DNA from: JAHEEL01 sp963715255
GTDB lineage: Bacteria; Actinomycetota; Acidimicrobiia; Spongiisociales; UBA5794
DNA length: 64,000 bases
Assembly (NCBI GenBank): GCA_963715255.1
Contig: CAVQRN010000006.1
Location: 128,404-192,403, forward strand
Reading direction: 5' to 3'
Under the pieces are notes generated by a model. That model did no database searches, had not been told where the DNA came from, and saw only the letters and a program-made list of their open reading frames with translations. The position numbers and the translations under genes were made by a program. How positions within the stretch are numbered: position 1 is the first letter of the stretch; the number at the start of each line of letters is the position of its first letter. Of the stretch, positions 56,182 through 64,000 are shown piece after piece.

Positions 56182-56336
56182 TGGCCTCAGGGTAGAAGCG
56201 TGCGCTACTGATCTACTCCCCCACGTTGCTCGATGCCGGAGGCGGTACATCGAGGTCCGTTTCCGCTACGTGGGCGGGGTAGCTGCCAGACCCATGGACG
56301 TCGATCGCAACCCGGCACGGCTACGCTCAACGGCCC

Positions 56337-57383
56337 ATGGACTCTATTCGTCTTACGTCATACGCCCACGGCTCCGGCTGAGCGTGCAAGCTCGGATCTG
56401 ACGAGTTGGCGCAGGTTCTGCGCCGTTTGCACGGAGCGGAGATCACCAGGCACCCGGATCTGCTCATCGGGATCGACGGGTCGGATGACGCCGGGGTCTA
56501 CCGGATCTCGGAGGACCTGGCACTCGTCCAGACGGTCGATTTCTTCACTCCGATCGTCGACGATCCGGGGGATTGGGGTCGGATCGCCGCCGCAAACGCC
56601 CTCTCCGACGTCTACGCCATGGGAGGAACGCCTCTCACTGCCCTCCAGCTCCTTTCGTGGCCCCGAGACGTACTTCCATGGAGCGTGGCCGCCGATGTCA
56701 TCGATGGCGCCGTGGAGGTACTGACAGAGGCGAACTGCACCCTCGTGGGTGGTCACTCGATCGACGACAGCGACCCGAAGTTCGGGTTCGCGATCACCGG
56801 GACGGTTCACCCCGACCGAATCATCACAAACGATGCTGCTCGCCACGGTGATCGGCTCGTGCTCACCAAGGCACTCGGCACCGGCGTGATCGCAACCGCG
56901 ATCAAAGAGGAGGAAGCTCCCTCGTCATCGGCCAGCGTCGCGATCGCCTCCATGCGCCGATTGAATGCTGCGGCCTCGGCCGCCGCGGTCGCCGCAGGGA
57001 TCAGGGCCGGGACCGACGTGACCGGGTTCGGACTCCTCGGCCATCTCGCCGAGATGCTTCAGGCGAGCAACGTGACCGCCACGATCGACGCCTCCTCGGT
57101 ACCGATCCTCCCCGGCGCCGCTGACATCGCCGCAAACGGCCATGTGCCCGGTGGCACGAAACGGAACTATCGGGCGGTGAAGGCCATCGTCGACTTCGGT
57201 GAGACACCGGCAGAACTCCGGACCATCCTCGTCGACGCCCAGACGAGCGGCGGTCTCCTACTCGCCGTGCCCGAGGCCGATCTCGATGACCTGGTCGCTG
57301 CCGTCGTCGCCGGCGGCGATCTCGCTGCAGTCATCGGCCGAATCGCCACCCCTGACGGCGATTCGCCGATCACGATCCGGTGA
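56337..57383 (+). CDS. selD: Selenide, water dikinase SelD, UGA-encoded selenocysteine
   Basis: Makes selenophosphate from selenide and ATP, the selenium donor for selenocysteine. ATG at 56,337 reads MDSIRLTSYAHGSG, then TGA at 56,379-56,381, then ACKLGSDELAQVLRRLHG. The HGSG-U-ACKL context is the SelD active site, where other species have Cys or Sec. The rest is full-length: LVQTVDFFTP, AANALSDVYAMGG, LVGGHSIDD and TDVTGFGLLGHL. Length is 348 residues with Sec at position 15. An automatic caller would start at 56,406 and lose the active site. tRNA-Sec is in the same window; selA and selB are not. Confidence 0.95.
56383..56433 (+). promoter_or_regulatory. Candidate bacterial SECIS element in selD
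   Basis: Directly after the UGA, CGTGCAA (56,383-56,389) can pair with TTGCACG (56,427-56,433). Inside, GGCGCAGGTTCTGCGCC (56,408-56,424) forms a tight hairpin whose apical part GCAGGTTCTGC closely resembles the loop of the E. coli fdhF SECIS (GCAGGTCTGC). The position within the coding region just downstream of UGA is right for SelB recruitment. Confidence 0.8.
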
Positions 57384-57454
57384 TCGGTTCGACAGGTTGT
57401 CGGTTGATTCTGTCTGTTACGCTTGAGCCGAAGCCGATTCACAGGATCGGCTGC

Positions 57455-57485
57455 GCAGACCCCCTCTCCCCCCGTGGGGGTCTGC
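57455..57485 (+). terminator. Terminator after selD
   Basis: Perfect 10-bp stem GCAGACCCCC / GGGGGTCTGC followed by TCTATTGT. Located 72 nt after the selD stop and 54 nt before mgtE, so it probably separates the two transcripts. Confidence 0.75.
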
Positions 57486-57538
57486 TCTATTGTGGGGGGT
57501 CCGAGAACCTTCCCCCGAAGCGATAGGCTCTTTCCGTC

Positions 57539-58948
57539 ATGCGGTTGAGAATCCCCCGCCCGCTCGCCGTCACCGAGACGCTCCGTGACCTCGCCCGTCG
57601 TCGCCCCAACGAGGCCGAGGCGTATCTCGACGCACATCACGATGAGTGGGAAGAGCTCGCCGAAAACAGGCCGGAGAACGCGGCCGACATTCTCGAGGCA
57701 CTAGAGGAGGAGGGCGCCGCCGATCTTCTCAAGGACCTCGACCTCGACGATGCCGCTGATGTTCTCGACGAGATGCGGCCGGAGGCGGCGGCCGATGTGC
57801 TCGAGACGATTCGGCCGTCCACTGCCGCGGCCCTGATCGAAATGATGGATCCCGACCAGGCAGCCGACGTGATCGGAGCGCTCGAGCCGGACGAGCGAAC
57901 AGCCGTCCTCGCCGCCCTCGACTGGGAATCCGCCGCCGAGATCCACAGTCTGCTCGTGCACGCCGTCGACACCGCAGGCGGCATGATGACCACGGACTTC
58001 GCTGCTCTTCCCGGCGGACTAACAGCCGGAGAGGCCATCGAAACGCTTCGCCGCCTGCACGAGCAACTCGGATCGAGCCTCGCGTACGTCTACGGCGTCG
58101 ACGACGACGGGATTCTCGAGGGGGTCGTCTCATTCAGAGAGTTGGTGTTCGCCCGGCCGGGCCAGGGACTCGAAGAGGTCATGATCACCGACCTCGTGTC
58201 CGTTACGACCGACACCGACCGAGAGGTCGTCTCCGAACTCATCCACCGCTTCCACCTCGTGGCACTCCCCGTCGTCGATGACGACGGGCGTCTGGTCGGT
58301 ATCGTGAAGTTTGGTGAAGCCATCGAGGCCATCCAGGCTGAAGCCGGCGAAGACCTTGCGGTGATGTTTGGAGCGGGAGACGCCGAGTCAGTATTCACCC
58401 CGGTGATGCAATCGGTGCGAATGCGCCTCCCATGGAATGTCTTCAATCTCGTTGCGGGATTCATCACCGTGTTCGTGATTTCACTGTTTCAGGACACGCT
58501 CGCAACGTACGCGCTCCTCGCGGCATTCATGCCACTTGTGGCCGGCCTGTCGGGCAACAGCGGTGCCCAGGCGGTCGCCGTGACTATTCGGTCGATCGCT
58601 GTCGGCGATCTCCCCGCCGGTCGAGAGCGACGTGCGGTTCGCCGCGAACTCGGCATCGGTGTCGTACGCGGTGTCGTCGTCGCCACACTCGGTGCGTTCT
58701 TCGCTGCCGGCACAGTCGTGATACTCACGACCGGCACTGCCGAAGTGTCACCGGGTCAGATGGGACTGATCGTCTTCATCTCGATGATCATCGGATTCCT
58801 CACGGCAGCGCTTGCCGGCTCGTCAATACCACTCTTGCTCCGTCGGTTCGGGTTCGACCCGGCGATGGCTTCGAACATCTTCCTCACGATGATCACCGAT
58901 TCCGTTGGCTTCGGGGTGTTCCTCGCAACCGCGACACTGCTGATCTAG
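57539..58948 (+). CDS. mgtE: Magnesium transporter MgtE
   Basis: Mg2+ channel/transporter, 469 residues. Domains in order: N-terminal superhelical MgtE_N with repeated AADVLE-type helices (residues about 40-150), two CBS domains (about 155-275), and five C-terminal membrane spans with PLVAGLSGNSGAQAVAVTIR, the ion-pore signature. The N domain and CBS pair sense intracellular Mg2+. I see no M-box-like leader in the 150 nt upstream. Confidence 0.94.
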   Translation: MRLRIPRPLAVTETLRDLARRRPNEAEAYLDAHHDEWEELAENRPENAADILEALEEEGAADLLKDLDLDDAADVLDEMRPEAAADVLETIRPSTAAALIEMMDPDQAADVIGALEPDERTAVLAALDWESAAEIHSLLVHAVDTAGGMMTTDFAALPGGLTAGEAIETLRRLHEQLGSSLAYVYGVDDDGILEGVVSFRELVFARPGQGLEEVMITDLVSVTTDTDREVVSELIHRFHLVALPVVDDDGRLVGIVKFGEAIEAIQAEAGEDLAVMFGAGDAESVFTPVMQSVRMRLPWNVFNLVAGFITVFVISLFQDTLATYALLAAFMPLVAGLSGNSGAQAVAVTIRSIAVGDLPAGRERRAVRRELGIGVVRGVVVATLGAFFAAGTVVILTTGTAEVSPGQMGLIVFISMIIGFLTAALAGSSIPLLLRRFGFDPAMASNIFLTMITDSVGFGVFLATATLLI

Positions 58949-59013
58949 GGAGTGTGCTGAGTACTGGCCTTGCCCAGGTCGGCGGTCAGGCGCTCCGGGT
59001 GCAAGGATGAGGT

Positions 59014-59034
59014 TTCGTCACTCCTTGTGACGGA
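59014..59034. terminator. Small hairpin between mgtE and a convergent lipoprotein gene
   Basis: TTCGTCAC-TCCTT-GTGACGGA, an 8-bp arm with one mismatch, in the middle of the 161-bp gap between convergent genes. Confidence 0.4.
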
Positions 59035-59109
59035 ATGGCGGAGCCGAAGCCACAACACCTGGTGATGCCTGGTCGTCGAGATGGGCGGCATGTGGTGCTC
59101 AGCGTGCTC

Positions 59110-59616
59110 CTAGGAGCCGAGAATCGCGTCATCGATCCCATCAAACGGCCCGAGATACACGATCCGGAAGCCATCTTCGAGCCGAACGAGATAGTGCGTC
59201 TCCAGCGTCGTCTGCTGGTCCTCATCCGGTTCGTCGACAAGAACGGCAGATGCGGCAGCCTGCGAATCCACGACGTGCGCCTCGAAGATCGGCGGGAAGC
59301 GATCGACCGCATCCGCGATCACGTCGTACAGATCCAGGTCCGAAAGACTCGTGTAGGAGGCGGGATCGAGCAGGAGGACCACTGTGTCCCCGGTCTCGAG
59401 AGAGATGATCCGCTCGGCAATCCGATACTCGGGGAAGGAAGGCTCGCTCGGGATCGATGTTGTTGTGGTCGACGACGTCGTAGGTGCGGTCGATGTCGTT
59501 GTGGTCGTTGGGGCCGTCGAAGCGTTCGTCGCGGTCGTCGAGGCGGGTTCGTTCGATGACGTGCATGAGGCGACAACGATCGCAGCTACGACCAACAGGT
59601 GAATCCGCGACTTCAT
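59110..59616 (-). CDS. Putative lipoprotein with Thr-rich linker, unknown function
   Basis: A 168-residue protein from the ATG at 59,616: basic start, hydrophobic core and lipobox VVASC at about residues 14-18. A Thr/Ser-rich linker (about 25-55) leads to a soluble domain of about 110 residues (TGDTVVLLLDPASYTSL ... YLVRLEDGFRIVYLG). No family recognised. The linker style matches the binding proteins in this window. Confidence 0.72.
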   Translation of the reverse strand: MKSRIHLLVVAAIVVASCTSSNEPASTTATNASTAPTTTTTSTAPTTSSTTTTSIPSEPSFPEYRIAERIISLETGDTVVLLLDPASYTSLSDLDLYDVIADAVDRFPPIFEAHVVDSQAAASAVLVDEPDEDQQTTLETHYLVRLEDGFRIVYLGPFDGIDDAILGS

Positions 59617-59627
59617 GGTTGTTGATT

Positions 59628-60059
59628 CTATCCGATTGAATCCTCGCTGCCTTGTGCAGCCCATTCGTCGTACTCGACACCTTCCATCCAAGTCGTGCCG
59701 TTGACGATGCGGAAACGTCGGCGCACGTCGACAAATCCTTCCGGTGACGGAGATGCATCAAACTCCTGCTCGGCGAGTTCGAGCGTCGGTCGCCATGCGG
59801 GAATGCCGACAGCGACATCGACACGCGCCTCCCACGACTCCTCCCCCCGGTACCGCTCCGCATCAGGGGAACTCCAGAACCGCTGGAGCTTCGTCGCCAT
59901 TCGAACGGCCCGACGCAAGGACCGCGCCGCATGACGATCGATTGATGTCGGGTCGACGGTGAGATTCGCCATCCATTCCCCGTAGGCCTCATCGCCCCAC
60001 CGGCCTGGGTCCATGACCACATCGCGATAGAGGTCATCGACGGCTGCCGCAAGCGAGAT
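59628..60059 (-). CDS. C-terminal fragment of an actinobacterial protein, truncated at a sequence junction
   Basis: About 143 codons with the same high GC as the main contig, reading from ISLAAAVDDLYRDVV to WAAQGSEDSIG-stop. Upstream of about 60,059 the same frame continues into unrelated HlyD-like sequence of lower GC, so the true N-terminus is absent. Family unknown; mostly alpha-helical by eye, with Trp and Arg residues. The 804-bp uninterrupted frame (59,628-60,431) should not be read as a natural fusion without support. Confidence 0.55.
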   Translation of the reverse strand: MSLAAAVDDLYRDVVMDPGRWGDEAYGEWMANLTVDPTSIDRHAARSLRRAVRMATKLQRFWSSPDAERYRGEESWEARVDVAVGIPAWRPTLELAEQEFDASPSPEGFVDVRRRFRIVNGTTWMEGVEYDEWAAQGSEDSIG

Positions 60060-60711
60060 ACAATCTGCCAGGATTACCCAAATGTTGTGCGCATCTTGCC
60101 AGGTGTCCTGAGCTTCTTTCAATGCTTTTTCGGCGGCCATGATATCGGCATCACTGATACTTTTCGTTGCCTGTAGATTTCCGGATGCCGACCAAACGTT
60201 GGCCTGCGCTGCTTTCATTCCCGCTTCAGAAGCGACAATTTCTTCTATAGAAGGACCTTCTAGCAGCTTTTCCAATTTCGCCTCAGCGCTGGTTACGGCC
60301 GATTCAGCAGCCGCTAATTCTGCCGCGTCCGGACCATCCAATAGTTTCGCAAGATCTGCCTTGGCAATAGCTACGTCAAGTTCAGCAGATGCGACATCTC
60401 TTTCCAAGGCGGCCGTTTCTAATTGCACCAAGACATCACCTTGCTTTACCGAGTCGCCGACAGCTGCGGCTACCTGTGATTACTATGCCGAGATCTGGCC
60501 AGAGATAACCTGGCCTCACGTTGAGCTTCGACTTGGCCGGTTGCGGTTGCGCTTTCAGCCAGATCTCCACGAAAGCAACGGCCGTATCGCCGATTTCTGC
60601 GTTGGTTGTGGCACCCGCGTTGCGACTTGGTGTCCCAACCCAAAACGCTGCAATACCACCGACAATAAAGACTGCACCAATTATCCAGAACCATTTGTAT
60701 TTTTTAAGCAT
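60060..60711 (-). CDS. HlyD/MacA-type membrane fusion protein 2, frameshifted and cut by the junction
   Basis: N-terminal part of an efflux adaptor: one membrane span (MLKKYKWFWIIGAVFIVGG), then, after shifts near 60,570 and 60,480, GDLAESATATGQVEAQREA, a biotinyl-lipoyl-like segment (VKQGDVLVQLETAAL) and an Ala-rich alpha-helical hairpin (AAESAVTSAEAKLEKLLEG). It stops at THNIWVILADC-like sequence (AHNIWVILADC), where the C-terminal beta-barrel should follow later. Lower GC and Ala/Glu hairpins resemble Anaerolineae adaptors. Paralogous to the next gene upstream. Confidence 0.7.
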
Positions 60712-60741
60712 ATTGATTTCTCCTAATCAGATTCGATCTGA

Positions 60742-62329
60742 TTAGTTATCCGCTCCAAACTGGCCGAATTGGATGGTAGGTGCAGCGAGTTCGCCTACCA
60801 GCACCTCATCTCCTTCCACCAAGCCGCTTACTATTTGGGTATAGTCATCATCCTTAAACCCGATCGTAACTTCTACTTTCTCTGTAAGCGGATCGCCCTT
60901 GGTACTACCGATGACCTTATTAACCCAATAGGTCCCTGCTTGCCGATCTGCCGTTATCGCTGCATTTGGTACAAGCAGTACATTTTTATTGTTCGCGGTA
61001 ATAAGTTTGGCATTGGCAGTCATGCCGACCAGGATTGGCAGATCCTCAGGCTCTTCTAGATTGATCTGCACATCGTAGGCCACGATACCATCCCCACCTC
61101 CATCGGCACTGGGCGAAATGGCGGCGATCTCCCCGGATATCTCCTCATCTGGCCATGTTTCAAGGGTAATAATCGCCTTTTGTCCCGGGGCAAGTGCCAC
61201 CGATGTCATTTTCATCGACGCTGAGAATTACCTTCAAGTCATTAGAAACAAGCTCAATGACTTCGCCAGTTGCCCGTTCTCCCTCGGCGACATAAACGGC
61301 CGTGATCACGCCGTTAAATGGGGCTGCGATTGTTGCTTTCGCCAATGCCTCTTCACTGTCAATCAATGCCAAACGGGCTTGCTCAAGTTCTGCCTCGGCG
61401 ATTGCGATGTCTTCAGCTGCCGCGCCGTCCGTTAACGCAGAAAGGGTGTATTTTGCTTGTGCAAGCGAAGCCTCCGCAGCCGCAATTTGATCCGCTGTGG
61501 CACCTGCTAGCAGAGCATCATGATTGGCTTTTGCTTGAGCCAGATTTGATGAAGCGGCTGATATATCGGCTGACGCACTGTTCAGTTTGCCCTGGTTGGC
61601 GCCTGCTCTCAATTCATCTACTTTTTCCTGGGCAATCGCCACTTCCTCTGCGGCATCAAGCATTGCCTCGTGCGTCGTACCATCCGTGACCTTTTCATTT
61701 TGCTCCTTGGCCTGGTTATAGTTAATTTGCGCGTTAATTAGGTCAGCTTCGGCAGATGCGATAGATATCTGGCTGATTGAATCGACGGTGCTTTGATATG
61801 AAGAAGAGGCGGATGCTATTCCGGCCTGCTGCTGACGAATGGTTGCCTCTGACTCGGCAATTTCTTGGTCACTTGGACCGGCCAGCAAATCATCAAGAAA
61901 TGCCTGGGCGCTGGCAACAGAAGCTTCGGCAGAAGCGAGATCATACGCTTCGGTCGCTGAAACCAAAGCATCCAGGTTGGCTTCTTGCAAGGTCAAGTTT
62001 TGCTGCGCTCGCGCCAACTGCAGAACCAGATCTTTTGTATCAAGCTGTACCAATGCGTCGCCCGCTTTAACAGCGGACCCTTCACGTACGAAAACATCTG
62101 CTTCTTTAGCCCAGGAAGGTTTACCGATAGAGTGGCAACGTTCTCAGCTTCGACTTCGCCCGCTTGCGGTTGCACTGGCGGCAAGGTCGCCCATGAAAGC
62201 AGCAACGATATCACCTGTTTTCGCGGGAATCGCATCTTTGCGACTGGCTGCTCGCCGGGAGATCAAGAACCCTCCTACCACTATGATTGCGATAACAACT
62301 CCGACTATGGTCCAGGTTGCTCGTTTCAC
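60742..62329 (-). CDS. HlyD/MacA-type membrane fusion protein 1, several frameshifts
   Basis: Full-length efflux adaptor once frames are joined. The ATG at 62,329 begins a membrane span (MKRATWTIVGVVIAIIVVGG), then GDLAASATASG; a shift near 62,150 leads to QPQAGEVEAENVATLSVNLP, another near 62,110 to KEADVFVREGSAVKAGDALVQL, then a long Ala-rich hairpin to about 61,205, where a further shift leads to the beta-barrel (LAPGQKAIITLETWPDEEIS) and the end at 60,742. It would couple an inner-membrane ABC or RND pump to the outside. It is followed 30 nt later by its paralogue. Confidence 0.75.
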
Positions 62330-62485
62330 ACTCGTTTATTCTTTTTCCCAGTTGTCGCCTGCATAGGCGTCTCCTTAAATATTGTACATTTATAAACACA
62401 AATGCCTTGTTGGCAGATAATCCCCACACTAGTGTATGGCATAAATCTGCAAATACTGTGCAGAAATCATGGAATTAAGTGTTAG

Positions 62486-64000
62486 TTAAGGGTGATAGTG
62501 AGCGAGATCGCCTAACTTAAGTGCGGAGAAAATATGAAAGGGTATGAAAGTGCGGGTCATTTTGCCAGAACCAACAACAAAGAAGCTTGCTGCGGTTGGT
62601 CCCCAATGCCCCGCAGAGTTTTCGCCGTTAACATCAAAGTATATGGCGGCCAGGATCAATGCCATCCAGAGAAACGATCGCAGTGACCGTTTCAATGCTG
62701 CTGTCAAAAGTGCCATCGACAGCGCTCATGCGTTCAGGCGATACTCCTGGAGCCCAGAAGGGTAGGTCGATGGCGTAGGAGGCCGCTGTTACCGGACCAA
62801 CCCCATGATCGCTGTTATCGATAGTGGCGTTAATTTCAATTCGATCCCCTGTCGTAGAGATGTTGCTTTCAATGCTGTCAACATCAGGTCCAAAGATTAT
62901 CTCGTAGGGTGTGCGGGCGATACGGGCGGCGTAAAGCAGTGAAGGGAGGTTCTGTGGCCATTGTGGGTTCTTGTCAATTTCAGAATAGGCTGGCATAAAC
63001 TGCGTTTCGATTTCGAAACGTGAAAGCAGGAATTCCTAGATCACCATATGCCCAGTCAGCAGTTGTTCCACTGGCACTGTATAGGCACGTGCTTGCCTGG
63101 CAAGATCGATAGCCATTGAGGGAGGAAAGTTTTTCCCCAATAGCCTCCAGCCCATCATAATTGGGAGCGCGATTCTCGCTGTGCTCCCACGGCCACAAGA
63201 CCAGCTCCCCATAGCTGTGTAAGGTCAATAAGATGCCGTTGGCAGTTTGCGGCGCCTTATCATTTAGCCCATCACCGCGTTGGTCTGGAATTAGCGCCTC
63301 TACCAACGCTTGCAGTGAAGCGGTCTCTGTTTCCGACACCGGCGTTGGACCGCGGAAGCTTTGGCTGCAAGGGTCGTCACTGGAACCAGCGCCTCCCCAG
63401 GCCACTTCATGATTGCGATTGAGATCAACGCCATACTGCCAGTTTGTCTCAGGTGGCCATGTGAAGCAGTCAGGTAAGTTGTCATTATCTGAGTCTGAAT
63501 TGGCGTTCTTCCGTTGGTAAAAGGCGCCACGATTATATGGATTCTGTGCTCCTAGCTCGACCAACCAATGACCATCCGGATTGGCAAATCAGGACAATTC
63601 AGATTCCATGCCAGTCCACTAACCAGGTAATATCGGCATTTTCACCATAATTATCGAGAAGATGCTCTAAGAGACGCATTGCAATTTCTGGCGTCGTTAT
63701 TTCACGGGCATGGATATTCGCCAACAGGAAGAAGACCGGCTTGGTTCCCTTTAACACGGACGACTCATCAGTCTCGGACACGCCAGCCACAGCCTCATTG
63801 CTGATGCGAAATGCAAGAAGATCATGGCCTGGCAGAAACTCACCGCCGAGTGTCGTACAGCCGCCTTTTGCTAAACAAGCGCTCTCGCCATAATCTACCA
63901 GTTCTGTTAACTGCGGATATTGATTGTTCAGCTGGTCAAGGGTTGAATAATACTCATCAACGGTATGATATCCCGATGCGAAAGGTGGTCCATCCGGTGG
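62486..64000 (-). CDS. M14 zinc carboxypeptidase, partial at the window edge, frameshifted
   Basis: The 5' end lies beyond 64,000. From the edge: SGYHTVDEYYSTLDQLNNQYP (substrate-domain start), the zinc motif NIHAREITTPE (HxxE), then after a shift near 63,595 LVELGAQNPYNRGAFYQRKN, VDLNRNHEVAWG, LTLHSYGELVLWPW (third zinc His), and after a shift near 63,015 FEIETQFMPAYSEID with the catalytic Glu. A further shift near 62,650 leads to a beta-rich C-terminal extension (FDVNGENSAGHWGP). It is a secreted-type carboxypeptidase like those of Chloroflexota. Low GC relative to the rest. Confidence 0.8.

Noticed and set aside
57384..57538. M-box riboswitch before mgtE
   Set aside because: The region has one terminator-like hairpin, but not the conserved M-box core or enough length; it is better explained as the selD terminator.
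59628..60431. Natural HlyD-unknown domain fusion protein
   Set aside because: Composition and taxonomic character change abruptly at about 60,059, and the adaptor loses its second half. In-frame continuation is expected by chance one time in three at a chimeric join.

Overview
The window looks like a chromosomal contig from a high-GC actinobacterium, most likely class Acidimicrobiia or a close relative. The evidence is the strong G/C third-position bias, dense ATGA-overlapping operons, Thr-rich linkers on exported proteins, an AbiEi-DUF559 protein, an actinobacterial caa3-type oxidase set and GTG/TTG starts. The last 4 kb (about 60,060-64,000) differs: GC is visibly lower, and the genes (two HlyD-type adaptors and an M14 carboxypeptidase) look like Chloroflexota/Anaerolineae and are broken by many frameshifts. 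The switch falls inside one open reading frame, so an assembly chimera is the leading explanation.

Layout: 0-2.5 kb, GDP-mannose synthesis (manC), a small membrane protein and a LOG-like protein. 2.5-6 kb, an OpuC-type osmoprotectant ABC importer. 6-13 kb, a broken membrane protein and a five-gene Dpp/Opp peptide importer whose binding protein has permuted domains. 13-17.4 kb, a HypA-Mrp pair, then a flavin reductase-like / M20 / DUF1611 operon. 17.5-22.4 kb, a HerA-like ATPase, an AbiEi-DUF559 protein, a CBS protein and a principal-type sigma factor. 22.6-28.4 kb, envelope genes, including a pseudo-BY-kinase fused to an LCP domain between two paralogous anchored proteins. 28.5-33.2 kb, cytochrome oxidase genes ctaC-D-E-F-G. 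33.6-37.5 kb, a TauE exporter, an HTH protein, an acyl-CoA synthetase and an unknown Cys-rich protein. 37.6-43.7 kb, two inverted copies of a non-coding repeat flanking tRNA-Sec, a 158-bp tandem array, a CBS protein and the Liv branched-chain amino acid importer; the Liv binding protein follows at 43.8-45.1 kb. 45.4-60 kb, hflX, phoH2, gpsA, tag, a degenerate DAHP synthase-chorismate mutase, heme O/A synthases, hydrolases, a UGA-containing selD, mgtE and a lipoprotein.

Themes: (1) selenium: tRNA-Sec (anticodon TCA) and a selD whose active-site codon is an in-frame TGA followed by a SECIS-like hairpin. (2) Respiration: the oxidase operon and, 20 kb away, ctaA/ctaB for its heme. (3) Two unrelated repeat families placed just after stop codons in gene orientation. 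(4) Two likely pseudoenzymes (a DAHP synthase lacking its metal ligands and a BY-kinase lacking the P-loop lysine), each fused to a domain that looks intact.

Many conserved genes carry single-base frameshifts, mostly one extra base. This pattern suggests consensus sequencing errors more than real gene decay, and it limits how literally any broken gene here should be read.
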